This document shows positions 28,340 through 35,370 of a stretch of 46,185 nucleotides of DNA, in pieces. The notes under the pieces are model-generated. The model had not been told where the DNA came from. It made no database searches and was given only the letters and a program-made list of their open reading frames with translations. Position 1 is the first letter of the stretch; each line of letters opens with the position of its first letter. This DNA comes from Alphaproteobacteria bacterium (lineage in GTDB: Bacteria; Pseudomonadota; Alphaproteobacteria; Sphingomonadales; Sphingomonadaceae). The stretch covers positions 1 through 46,185 of the forward strand of contig JAFAZW010000077.1 of NCBI GenBank assembly GCA_019239415.1, written 5' to 3'. Position numbers and translations under genes: made by a program.

Positions 28340-28624
28340 ATGAAGGTTAGCTTCGATCCGGCGAAGCGGAAGGCGAACCTCGTCAAGCACGGGCTCGACC
28401 TCGCCGATGCAGCGCAGGTGCTCGAGCGGCCGACGCTCGATCTCGTCGACGATCGCGAGGACTATGGCGAGGTACGGTGGGTGTCGGTCGGCTCGCTGCG
28501 GGGCGACGTGGTGGTCTGCGTGTGGGCGGAAAGGGAAGAGGAGGCGAGGATGAGGCGCCCGGTTCATCCCCCGGATGAACCCAAGTCGGCACCTCATTTC
28601 CTTGCGAAAGGCGAACCAGGATGA
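28340..28624 (+). CDS. brnT: BrnT-family ribonuclease toxin, C-terminus shifted out of frame
   Basis: The 94-residue product begins SFDPAKRKANLVKHGLDLAD, then AAQVLERPTLDLVDD and VRWVSVGSLRGDVVVCVW, the BrnT pattern. Normally the protein ends with a strand like RHLISLRKAN that carries a catalytic Arg of this RelE-like fold. Here that sequence (HLISLRKANQDEQ) is present in the next frame at about 28590-28628, and the current frame instead reads RPVHPPDEPKSAPHF. A 34-base GC-rich segment containing a perfect 9-base palindrome lies exactly at the break; 34 is not divisible by 3. The toxin is probably inactive. The intact frame would have run to about 28658 and overlapped brnA. An alternative is that this is a natural variant end. 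Confidence 0.72.
   Translation: MKVSFDPAKRKANLVKHGLDLADAAQVLERPTLDLVDDREDYGEVRWVSVGSLRGDVVVCVWAEREEEARMRRPVHPPDEPKSAPHFLAKGEPG
28561..28581. repeat. Palindrome inside brnT at the frame break
   Basis: Arms GGTTCATCC and GGATGAACC with loop CCC. It lies in the middle of the segment that separates the two halves of the brnT frame. Confidence 0.75.
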
Positions 28625-28989
28625 GCAGGAAGACTATTTCCAAGCCTTCTTCGGCTGAGGCCGAGGAAGCCCGCCGCGCCGCCTTCGAGGGCGAGGTCCC
28701 GCCGCTCGGCAAGGACTTCTTCGAACGCGCCCGCATCCGCATCGGCAACCGCATCATCCGCGAGGCGGACGGCACCTTCACCAAGCGCGGCCGCCCACCG
28801 AAGGGGGAGCGGGCGAAGGTGCAGCAATCGCTACGGCTGTCGCCGGAGGTGCTGGAGCATTTCCGGGCGGGAGGGCCGGGGTGGCAGGCGCGGATCGACG
28901 AGGTGCTGCGGCGGCATGTGGCGGAGGCGGCGCCGCAGGCGAAGGTGGCGGAGGAGCGGGAAGGCTACGACGCGGAGAAGGGGAAATGA
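28621..28989 (+). CDS. brnA: BrnA-family antitoxin
   Basis: A 122-residue protein. The C-terminal part QQSLRLSPEVLEHFRAGGPG followed by WQARIDEVLRRHVAEA is the ribbon-helix-helix BrnA domain that binds the operon promoter and neutralises BrnT. The central part IRIGNRIIREADGTFTKRGR is typical of longer BrnA proteins. The start ATG overlaps the last bases of the current brnT frame. With the toxin frame broken, the antitoxin may remain as an orphan DNA-binding protein. Confidence 0.82.
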   Translation: MSRKTISKPSSAEAEEARRAAFEGEVPPLGKDFFERARIRIGNRIIREADGTFTKRGRPPKGERAKVQQSLRLSPEVLEHFRAGGPGWQARIDEVLRRHVAEAAPQAKVAEEREGYDAEKGK

Positions 28990-29130
28990 TGCTTGCGCCG
29001 ACGGCGCGGGTACATAGCGAGGGCGGAGGTGGTCGAGGTAGGGGGAGCGAACGGTTCCATGGCGGGGGCCAGCCTGAGACAGCCTCAGTATACTGTGAGT
29101 GTTCAAGCCATATGAGACGAACTAGTCCCG

Positions 29131-29844
29131 CTATCCTTGTAAACTGCTCTGGCCGTCCGGATGAAGCGTACTCTCCTTCGGCGGTGCTCCCGTATGATGA
29201 CCTATTAGCGCGGCATCCAATATCACGGCCAAGACACCCAAGACAAAGGCAGCAAACGCAATGATCCCTGCCCATTCAAAGAACACGGCGACAGGATCAC
29301 CCAGCGTCTCACTTACTACATGCCCGAGTTCCATGTCTCGTATGTGTCGCGGACCCATTATTGCCTCTCGTGAGTCAAGAGGCGCGACCCCAAGGAGATG
29401 TGGATCGCCAACGGGTGCACGAAAGACCTTCGTTGCCGGGGGGCTATCGTACTCGACCGTAGCATGGTCAGGATGCTGCAAGATATCGTTCCGCACAACT
29501 TCGACGGCTTGGCGTGCAAATATCGCAGGTATGTAACCCCAAGCCAGTGAAGCAGCAATAATAGCCAATAACACCGCCGGCAGAAATAGCAGAACGACCT
29601 TCCTAAGAGCAATTATTATATTTCGGACTCGCGACACTTCAGCCCGGTGGGCGTCTGGAACGGTGCCGATATCAAGCGCTACAAAATGCGATGGGATACT
29701 GAGAAACGAAACGACTCCGACCATACTGGTGACGGCTAGGGCCGCGAACTGCCAACGAAGGAAAGTAAATGCTCCAACGGCCACGGCGAGGAAGGCTCCG
29801 ACCCCCCGGATGATGTCCCAGAACTTTTTGTAGTCGAGGCTCAT
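29131..29844 (-). CDS. Hypothetical membrane protein of the AT-richer island
   Basis: The 237-residue product has about five hydrophobic segments: two near the N-terminus (GAFLAVAVGAFTFLRWQFAA and LAVTSMVGVVSFLSIPSHFV), one or two around 85-110 (VVLLFLPAVLLAIIAASLAW), and one at about 195-215 (IIAFAAFVLGVLAVILDAAL). Between them is a soluble loop of about 80 residues. No family recognised. It starts 3 bases after the stop of the transporter-like gene and is likely the third gene of the GFP-like operon. Base composition is clearly lower in GC than the flanking chromosome, as for its two upstream partners. Confidence 0.7.
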   Translation of the reverse strand: MSLDYKKFWDIIRGVGAFLAVAVGAFTFLRWQFAALAVTSMVGVVSFLSIPSHFVALDIGTVPDAHRAEVSRVRNIIIALRKVVLLFLPAVLLAIIAASLAWGYIPAIFARQAVEVVRNDILQHPDHATVEYDSPPATKVFRAPVGDPHLLGVAPLDSREAIMGPRHIRDMELGHVVSETLGDPVAVFFEWAGIIAFAAFVLGVLAVILDAALIGHHTGAPPKESTLHPDGQSSLQG

Positions 29845-29847
29845 GCT

Positions 29848-31334
29848 CTATCGGGACCGAACCGCAGGTAGCGTCAAGTACCCAATAGCCACAGGAACAA
29901 AGACAGCCGAAAGTGTAAAATAGAAATTTAGCGCCGGCTTAGCGAATCCGATCCCAATCATTATCAAATACCCCGTCACTGATGTCGCCAGTACCGCGAA
30001 CCGAACGTTCTTTCCGTAGCGAAAGTGGAGGAACGCGGGAAACAGTACGGTACAGAACGGGACGACAGCGAAGATGATTTTCTCCAGAGGGATGTTCAAG
30101 GCCCGAACGCCGGCGTAAGCACCTGCGAACAGCAATGATAACGAGAGAGACCAACGAAGAGACCGCTGAGGCGTAATCTGCGCATCCGCCAACGTTCCCG
30201 ACACGGGATCAAACCGGCTTACGAGCAATGCTGAGTAGATTTGGGTGTCAGTGGTTGAAAACAGTGCGGCCGTGGCACCCATCCAGAAGATGAACCCAAT
30301 GATGACGCTCATGTTCGGAAATGCTGTCAAAAGGGCCGCAACCGTCGGCTCGCCAGGCGCACCCGGCGGAGGAGTCAGCAGGACGGCGAGAAAGCCAATC
30401 GGCAGCATCACTAGCCAGAGGCCTGCCGTCGTGCCTGCGGCCGAAGGTTGCCGCCGCAACTCCTTCTTCCCCAAAAGCCAAAGGCGGAACCAGTGATGTT
30501 CGGAGCAAACGACTTGCGTACTATTAAGAACCAACACATGAGCCGCGAAGAGCCACGGACTCGCGTAATTGATTCCAAGTGCTGCGTCGTTGAGCAAAGG
30601 TCGCGTGAGTGATGGTATTTCCCTGAAAGTCCACATTCCCCATGTAGCCCACAATGAGGTAAACAGCAAAACTAACGCAGCAATTCCAATCAACGGAGAA
30701 TGAAGGAGCTCCGCGAACACAAAACCTCTAATTCCGTAACGAAATACAAAAAATATCACCCCAAATGCGAGGCGAATAGGAGGCCAAAACGCGCAACCAA
30801 TACTATAGGCGTGTGAGCCTGCGCCTTGCCGAGTAGCCAAAATGTCAAATCTACAAAGGCGGTGCACTCCAGCCATATTATAGAAAATATAACCGCTAGG
30901 CTGGTCCACTTTACCAGCCACGATAACCATCTTCCTCCCGCTGTTGGACTCCAGAACAAGGTAGCGATGACACTGGCCACTTGATCTTGGCGAAAGAGAA
31001 GCTTGGCAATACGTCTGTTTAACATCAGCGGCTTCGTCAATCGCATTGTGACGAAGGCACCACAGCAAATCGTCACAGATGTTGCCAAAGCCATCCATCC
31101 AAATAGCTTCGCGCTACCAATCAGGAAGAGATAGGTTGCGAAAGATGTGAGGACGCCGCAGATCCCGGTGATCACCAGCCAGTCGCCCAGACGCGCCCTG
31201 AGACCCTCGTTCCAAGCGCGCTTTTCAGCGCGCGTAAAAAACAGCTTTTCGTCCCTTGGTCCAATACCATAATAGAAAAGGTATGTGACGGCAAAGGTAA
31301 ATAGAATAGATGAAATTTCTGCGACGATTTTCAT
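29848..31334 (-). pseudogene. SSS-like (sodium:solute symporter fold) transporter with one-base frameshift
   Basis: Two frames together make one protein of about 495 residues, the size of the SSS family. The N-terminal part (start 31334, MKIVAEISSILFTFAVTYLF) ends at a stop at 30756-30758 after FGLLFASHLG. The next frame continues seamlessly as VIFFVFRYGIRGFVFAELL. Restoring one G in the GGGG run at 30759-30762 would join them. About 12 hydrophobic helices are visible. SSS-like features are YGIRGFVFAELLHSPLIGIA, STQVVCSEHHWFRLWLLGKK and GATAALFSTTDTQIYSALLV, which recalls the Na-site helix with adjacent Ser/Thr. Substrate unknown. The start overlaps the stop of the GFP-like gene (TAATG). It may be a real null mutation, a sequencing error at the homopolymer, or phase variation. 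Confidence 0.65.
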
Positions 31335-31990
31335 TAGCAGACCGGACCGCGGGGAAATGACAGACGGCGTATGTCGCGGAAGACGTTCAGTTGTTCACGT
31401 TGCTGCACGTGTTGCGACGTGTATTTGCCATCAAAGGTAATATACCGGAACTGCGTGTACGGTATGGTCGCATTATGTGTCAGCCGGTAAGTGCTTGATA
31501 CCTCGGCGTGAAAATGCCGGCCCTGCCCGGTTCGCCAGACCATTTCAAACCTGCTATCAATGACACCGGGCCCTCCCGGGAAAAACGACTCGATTGTCGG
31601 CTCACACGCGATCAGGTCTGGGAGGTCGGCCTCGGCTTCTAAGACCTCGAAGTCTCCGCGTAAGTAGTCGCCGAGGTATTCAACTCGGTGGGTTGACCGC
31701 ATCGTCCCCCCGTTCTCGAACCTAAATTGGCGATCATAAGTGTAGCCGTCTGATAGCTTGAACAAGTCGAACGCGCCAGGGTGGTAGGTGCTGAAGGTCG
31801 GGTATCCCATGATCAGGACGGGCGCCAAGACAGCCGGAGGGAACGGCAAGGGGATGGCGGTCGTGAGATCGGTATCCACCAGCCCATCGAATGGGCGCCC
31901 GACTCCCCCACCCGTGAGTTCGAAACGCTGGCCGCGAAACACTCCGTGACAGCGCGTCTCCTGGCGGAGTTCGTCTAAAATTGGAATCAT
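31334..31990 (-). CDS. GFP-superfamily beta-barrel protein with I-M-G in place of the chromophore triad
   Basis: A 218-residue cytoplasmic protein without signal peptide. It aligns with cnidarian fluorescent proteins from memory. Residues 16-36 (GVFRGQRFELTGGGVGRPFD then G) match DsRed [20 protein letters not shown] then G at 10 of 21 positions. PLPFPPAVLAPVLIMG (47-62) matches PLPFAWDILSPQFQYG without gaps, placing I60-M61-G62 on the chromophore triad. YPTFSTY parallels avGFP VQCFSRY. R87 in DGYTYDRQFRFENGG sits at the catalytic Arg96. VEYLGDYL parallels avGFP VKFEGDTL. EPTIESFFP parallels EASTERLYP, and GRHFHAEVSSTY parallels GGHYLVEFKSIY. Q197 in YTSQHVQQR replaces the catalytic Glu222. 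With Met for Tyr66 and Gln for Glu222 an ordinary fluorophore is not expected. The ATG 31988-31990 has AGGAGG 13 bases upstream; the frame is open to 32134. The function is unknown. Confidence 0.8.
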   Translation of the reverse strand: MIPILDELRQETRCHGVFRGQRFELTGGGVGRPFDGLVDTDLTTAIPLPFPPAVLAPVLIMGYPTFSTYHPGAFDLFKLSDGYTYDRQFRFENGGTMRSTHRVEYLGDYLRGDFEVLEAEADLPDLIACEPTIESFFPGGPGVIDSRFEMVWRTGQGRHFHAEVSSTYRLTHNATIPYTQFRYITFDGKYTSQHVQQREQLNVFRDIRRLSFPRGPVC

Positions 31991-32344
31991 CAGAGGGCCC
32001 CCACCTCCTATGACCTGAAAACGACTGCCGCGTCTTACTGCAAGTTCAACAACCGGAAAAGCCTGAACGTCACGGCCGGCACTTCGTCCGCCCGTTCGAA
32101 AAACGTTCTTGACAGCGTCACGCTGGTGTGCCATGTTTGTGCCAGCGTCGGCAGGTGCGAGTCGCTCCCGGCGGTGTAGGAATTCCCCTCTGAGATTGCG
32201 GGCCGATTCGGGCTGGCGGGGTCAGGTTTTCGGGATTCTCGGAAAAATTTGAAGCGCGGGTTTTGGGTGCCGTTCCTGTCGGGGCTGCGCTCCCGGCGCG
32301 TGCGGCTGACGAAGGCTTGGCAGGGCGGGCCGGCGACAAGGGCA
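31991..32344. other. Gene-free stretch upstream of the GFP-like gene
   Basis: About 350 bases. The GFP-like frame stays open to 32134 without conserved features. GC content rises again from about 32140, so the right edge of the island is here. AGGAGG at 32004-32009 (minus strand) is the likely ribosome site of the GFP-like gene. No convincing promoter, tRNA or insertion-sequence end was found. Confidence 0.5.
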
Positions 32345-32509
32345 TCAATCCTTCTGCCGCACGCCTGGCAGCTGAGGCGGCCTGAAGCTTGGGTTCATTG
32401 GATGGCAGCGGCGGGCCCAGGTGATGAGGGTGAGACCCAGACAGATGGCGAGGACCAGCCAGCCTAGCGAGCCGATGATCGCAGCGATTCCGAACAGGAT
32501 GCTCATCAT
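32345..32509 (-). CDS. Small single-pass membrane protein (54 residues)
   Basis: MMSILFGIAAIIGSLGWLVL followed by AICLGLTLITWARR gives one strong transmembrane helix and a positively charged cytoplasmic tail ending PQLPGVRQKD. The ATG at 32507-32509 has GAGGCGAG closely upstream. No family recognised. It lies between the island and the terminase genes, and prophage-like regions often hold such small membrane proteins, but no role can be claimed. Confidence 0.5.
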   Translation of the reverse strand: MMSILFGIAAIIGSLGWLVLAICLGLTLITWARRCHPMNPSFRPPQLPGVRQKD

Positions 32510-32820
32510 TCTCGCCTCAGCTGAAACGTAGCGCCGCCGAACCCGCAGAACGGATCGAGGAGCGACGCATCCTCATCGTGAGTAGCACTCGCACTCGCTG
32601 CGCCACGGAGTTTGTGTACGCGCAAATCATACACTCACCAGGTGTCTGTGGGCGGACACTAGGCTCCTTTGGTCGCCAGCGCTTTTGAACCTTATGGCGG
32701 CCGGTTGAATCGCTCTTGCGGCTGTACCGCATCCCGAAGCCGAGATGGTTAGCGTGTTGGGCCGGGAGCGCTGGCACGCCGTTGGGGGTCTACTGAACAG
32801 GCAGAACTGAGCGGGTCTCG

Positions 32821-32873
32821 GGGCCCCCTCCACCGCACTTCGTGCGGTCCCCCTCCCCGTCCCGGGGAGGAGC
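32821..32873. repeat. Left direct repeat flanking the terminase cassette
   Basis: GGGCCCCCTCCACCGC then ACTTCGTGCGGTCCCCCTCC and CCGTCCCGGGGAGGA. The copy at 35371-35421 is the same sequence in the same orientation with about two mismatches. TCTCGGGG precedes both copies. Family member of the GGTGGAGGGGG repeats. Confidence 0.88.
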
Positions 32874-32883
32874 AACATCGGCG

Positions 32884-32914
32884 GCCGCTTCGGTTCGACC
32901 GGGGCGGCTTTTTT
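32884..32914 (+). terminator. Rho-independent terminator-like hairpin
   Basis: GCCGC, TT, CGGT, TCG, ACCG, GG, GCGGC followed by six T residues, then CATTTT. On the plus strand this is a classic terminator shape, yet no plus-strand gene was found upstream of it. It lies 23 bases before the start of the terminase small subunit gene. Confidence 0.55.
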
Positions 32915-32937
32915 CATTTTGCAGCGGGAGAGGTGAA

Positions 32938-33756
32938 ATGGACGTGGGTGGAAAGACGGATGGATTGTCGCGCGAGGAGATTGCGCAGGGTGCGGGCGAC
33001 GGGGCCCGTTCGACGGGCTCAGGACAGGGCGCCCCTGCCCTGCCGCGGATCATCCCGAACAAAAACCGGCGGCTGCAGGTGGCGCCGACGCGGCGGCGGC
33101 TGTTCGACAAGGGGGCGCGGAAGGTGTTTCTGGAATGGTTCGCGGGGACGGGGAACCTCTCCTTGTCGGCGCGCAAGGCCGGGTTTCATTACCGGACGGT
33201 GCTGCGGCATCGGGCGGAGGATGATGTGTTCCGGGAGGAGTTCGATCTGGCGCTTTCGCAGAGCGAGGCGCGGATCGAGGCGTGGCTGACCGAGGCGAAG
33301 GACAAGGGGCTCGATGCGTCGGAGCCTTCGGGGTTCGATCCTGGGGGCGTGGATCTGGAGGCTTTGGGGCTGGACGGTTCCGGGCCGGGGGACGGCGAGG
33401 CCGAGGAGGATGGGCATGCGCCGGCGCACCTGACGCCGGAGATGGCGATGCAATGGCTGAAGGCGAACCGGCAGCGCGCCGCGCATGCGGCGGCGGTGGC
33501 CGCGGGCGACGGCTCAGGACGAGGGCTGAAGGTCGGGCGGGCGCCGGCGCGGGCTTCGAACGAGGAGGTGTTCGAGGCGTTGCTGAGGAGCCTCCATTCG
33601 CTCGGGGTGCGGATGGAGGCCGACGAGGCGCGGCGGCTGGCGCGGGAGGAGATGGAGGGACCCCATCGAAGTGATGGAGGCGGCGCGGGTCTCGGGGAGA
33701 TCCCGGCTTCCGCCGGGACGACGAGTGAAGGCCGCAACGGGGAGGACGCGCGATGA
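32938..33756 (+). CDS. Terminase small subunit-like protein (phage/GTA)
   Basis: The 272-residue protein has a helix-turn-helix part at about 50-110 (RLFDKGARKVFLEWFAGTGN, then SLSARKAGFHYRTVLRHRAE), matching small terminase or DNA-packaging adaptor proteins of gene transfer agents and prophages. The last third is low-complexity. Three stretches appear to be translated intergenic repeats: GARSTGSGQGAP (about 22-33), EGPHRSDG (about 240-247) and GEIPASAGTTSEG (about 252-264). The stop overlaps the start of the large subunit by four bases. GGGAGAGGTGAA before the ATG is a good ribosome site. Confidence 0.75.
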   Translation: MDVGGKTDGLSREEIAQGAGDGARSTGSGQGAPALPRIIPNKNRRLQVAPTRRRLFDKGARKVFLEWFAGTGNLSLSARKAGFHYRTVLRHRAEDDVFREEFDLALSQSEARIEAWLTEAKDKGLDASEPSGFDPGGVDLEALGLDGSGPGDGEAEEDGHAPAHLTPEMAMQWLKANRQRAAHAAAVAAGDGSGRGLKVGRAPARASNEEVFEALLRSLHSLGVRMEADEARRLAREEMEGPHRSDGGGAGLGEIPASAGTTSEGRNGEDAR

Positions 33757-35156
33757 GCCAGGGGAAGGTGCGCGCGGCGGTGGCGCTGCGCGATGTCTCC
33801 GACACCGAGGTGGCGGGGATGGTGCGGATGGCGCGGGCGGCGTCCAACGACAACGAGGCGGCGGCGCGGCTGTTCGGGCGGCTGACGACGCCGGAGCGGC
33901 GGACGATCGCCGAGAACTGGCTGTGGCAGCGGCATGACGGGCAGGTGCCGCCGGATGCGTGGGTACGCGGCCGGGCGGCGCGGGACGACTGGCGGACCTG
34001 GGTGCTGATGGCGGGGCGCGGGTTCGGCAAGACGCGGGCGGGGGCCGAGTGGGCCAGCGCGCTGGCGCGGGCTGAGCCGCGGGCGCGGATCGCGCTCGTC
34101 GGCGCGTCGGCGGAGGAGGCGGCGCGGGTGATGGTCGAGGGGGTGAGCGGGCTGCTCGCCGTCGCGCGGACGGGCGAGGCGCCGCTGTGGCTGCGGAGCG
34201 AGGGGCAGCTGGTGTTCGCGTCCGGGGCGCGGGCCTATGTCTATTCGGGGGCGAACCCGGACGGGCTGCGCGGGCCCGAGCACCATTTCGCCTGGTGCGA
34301 CGAGCTGGCGAAATGGGCGCATCCGCAAGCCGCGTGGGACAATCTGCGGCTGGGGCTGAGGCTCGGCGCGGCGCCGCGGGCGCTGGTGACGACGACGCCG
34401 CGGCCGGTGGCAGCTTTGCGGGCGATCCTCGCGCATGGCGGCACGGCCCTGACGCGCGGGCGGACGGCGGACAACGCGGCGCATCTCGGCGGCGGGTTCG
34501 TCGAGGATATGGTGGAGACCTACGGCGGCACGCGGCTCGGGCGGCAGGAGCTGGACGGGGAGCTGCTCGAGGACGTCGCGGGGGCGCTGTGGCCGCGCGA
34601 CGTGATCGAGAAGGCGCGGCAAAGTAGTACTTTGCCGCGGGAAGAGTTGAGGAGAGTGGTGGTCGGGGTCGATCCGCCGGGTTCGGTGGACGGCGATGCC
34701 TGCGGGATCGTCGTGTGCGGGGACGATCGCGACGAGCGGCTCTACGTGCTCGCGGACGCGTCGGTCGCGGGGCTGAGGCCCGAGGGCTGGGCGCGGGCGG
34801 TCGCGAAGGCGGCCGAGGCGTGGGGCGCGGACCGGGTGATCGCCGAGAAGAACAACGGCGGCGACATGGTCGAGAGCGTGCTGCGCTCGGTCGACGCGAA
34901 TATGCCGGTAACGCTGGTCAGCGCCACGCACGGCAAGGTCTCGCGGGCGGCGCCGGTGGCGGCGCGGTTCGAGGCGGGGAAGGCGTTCCTCGCCGGGCGC
35001 TTCCCACAGCTGGAGGACGAGATGGCGGGGTTGAGCTGGGGCGGCGACTATGAGGGACCGGGGCGCTCGCCGGACCGGGTCGACGCGATGGTGTGGGCGA
35101 TGACGGCGCTGATGAAGCCGCCGCGCGAATATCGATTCGCCTTCATCGGATCTTGA
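33753..35156 (+). CDS. Terminase large subunit (GTA/phage DNA-packaging ATPase-nuclease)
   Basis: A 467-residue motor protein. The P-loop is AGRGFGKTRAGAEWAS, followed by ARIALVGASAEEAARVM, and HHFAWCDELAKW is the Walker B region. The C-terminal RNase H-like nuclease has VVVGVDPPGSVDGDACG, VIAEKNNGGDMVESVL and a final SPDRVDAMVWAMTAL, with the acidic residues expected. In gene transfer agents this gene precedes the portal, protease and capsid genes. None is present here: the next gene is on the opposite strand. Between the two domains the protein reads IEKARQSSTLPREELRR, where SSTLP is encoded by an inserted palindrome. Confidence 0.92.
   Translation: MSQGKVRAAVALRDVSDTEVAGMVRMARAASNDNEAAARLFGRLTTPERRTIAENWLWQRHDGQVPPDAWVRGRAARDDWRTWVLMAGRGFGKTRAGAEWASALARAEPRARIALVGASAEEAARVMVEGVSGLLAVARTGEAPLWLRSEGQLVFASGARAYVYSGANPDGLRGPEHHFAWCDELAKWAHPQAAWDNLRLGLRLGAAPRALVTTTPRPVAALRAILAHGGTALTRGRTADNAAHLGGGFVEDMVETYGGTRLGRQELDGELLEDVAGALWPRDVIEKARQSSTLPREELRRVVVGVDPPGSVDGDACGIVVCGDDRDERLYVLADASVAGLRPEGWARAVAKAAEAWGADRVIAEKNNGGDMVESVLRSVDANMPVTLVSATHGKVSRAAPVAARFEAGKAFLAGRFPQLEDEMAGLSWGGDYEGPGRSPDRVDAMVWAMTALMKPPREYRFAFIGS
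34615..34639. repeat. Palindrome embedded in the terminase large subunit coding sequence
   Basis: Eleven-base arms CGCGGCAAAGT and ACTTTGCCGCG with loop AGT. The core AAAGTAGTACTTT is identical to the palindrome at 10821-10854. It keeps the reading frame open. Confidence 0.85.
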
Positions 35157-35343
35157 GCGCCAGCGCCGCCGCGACCACCGCCAGCAGGAAGGCGAGGACC
35201 TGGAGGAGGTGCCAGGGCATCAGGCCGGGCTTGTCGAGGTCGCGGCGGCGGGCGCGGCGGCGCTCCAGGACGGCGGCGAGGACGGCGAAGCCGGCCAGCG
35301 CGGCGGCGGCGGTCCACAGAATCGCGGCGGGGGTGGGGTCCAT
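35143..35343 (-). CDS. Small membrane protein (66 residues)
   Basis: MDPTPAAILWTAAAALAGFA then VLAAVLERRRARRRDLDKPG and LMPWHLLQVLAFLLAVVAAA form two transmembrane helices with a basic cytoplasmic loop. DLDKPGLMPWHLLQ resembles small sphingomonad proteins of unknown function. Its 3' end overlaps the end of the terminase gene by 14 bases on the opposite strand. Confidence 0.72.
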   Translation of the reverse strand: MDPTPAAILWTAAAALAGFAVLAAVLERRRARRRDLDKPGLMPWHLLQVLAFLLAVVAAALALKIR

Positions 35344-35370
35344 CGATCGTCCTGTGTCAGTGCGGTCTCG

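Larger units (their letters stand above)
32510..32937. other. Gene-free stretch before the terminase genes
   Basis: About 430 bases. On the minus strand a short frame ending at about 32511 reads SLLDPFCGFGGATFQL, like the SAM-binding motif I of DNA methyltransferases, but nothing else of such an enzyme is visible; it may be a gene remnant. The right part holds the direct repeat at 32821-32873 and a terminator-like hairpin at 32884-32914. No tRNA was found. Confidence 0.4.

Noticed and set aside
31796-31815. Reading the GFP-like triad as M-G-Y rather than I-M-G
   Set aside because: The ungapped alignment from PLPF to the conserved Gly fixes the register, and a chromophore needs Tyr before Gly, not after.
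32700-32790. Possible tRNA because of GGTTGAATC near 32703
   Set aside because: No acceptor stem, anticodon arm or D arm could be folded around it.
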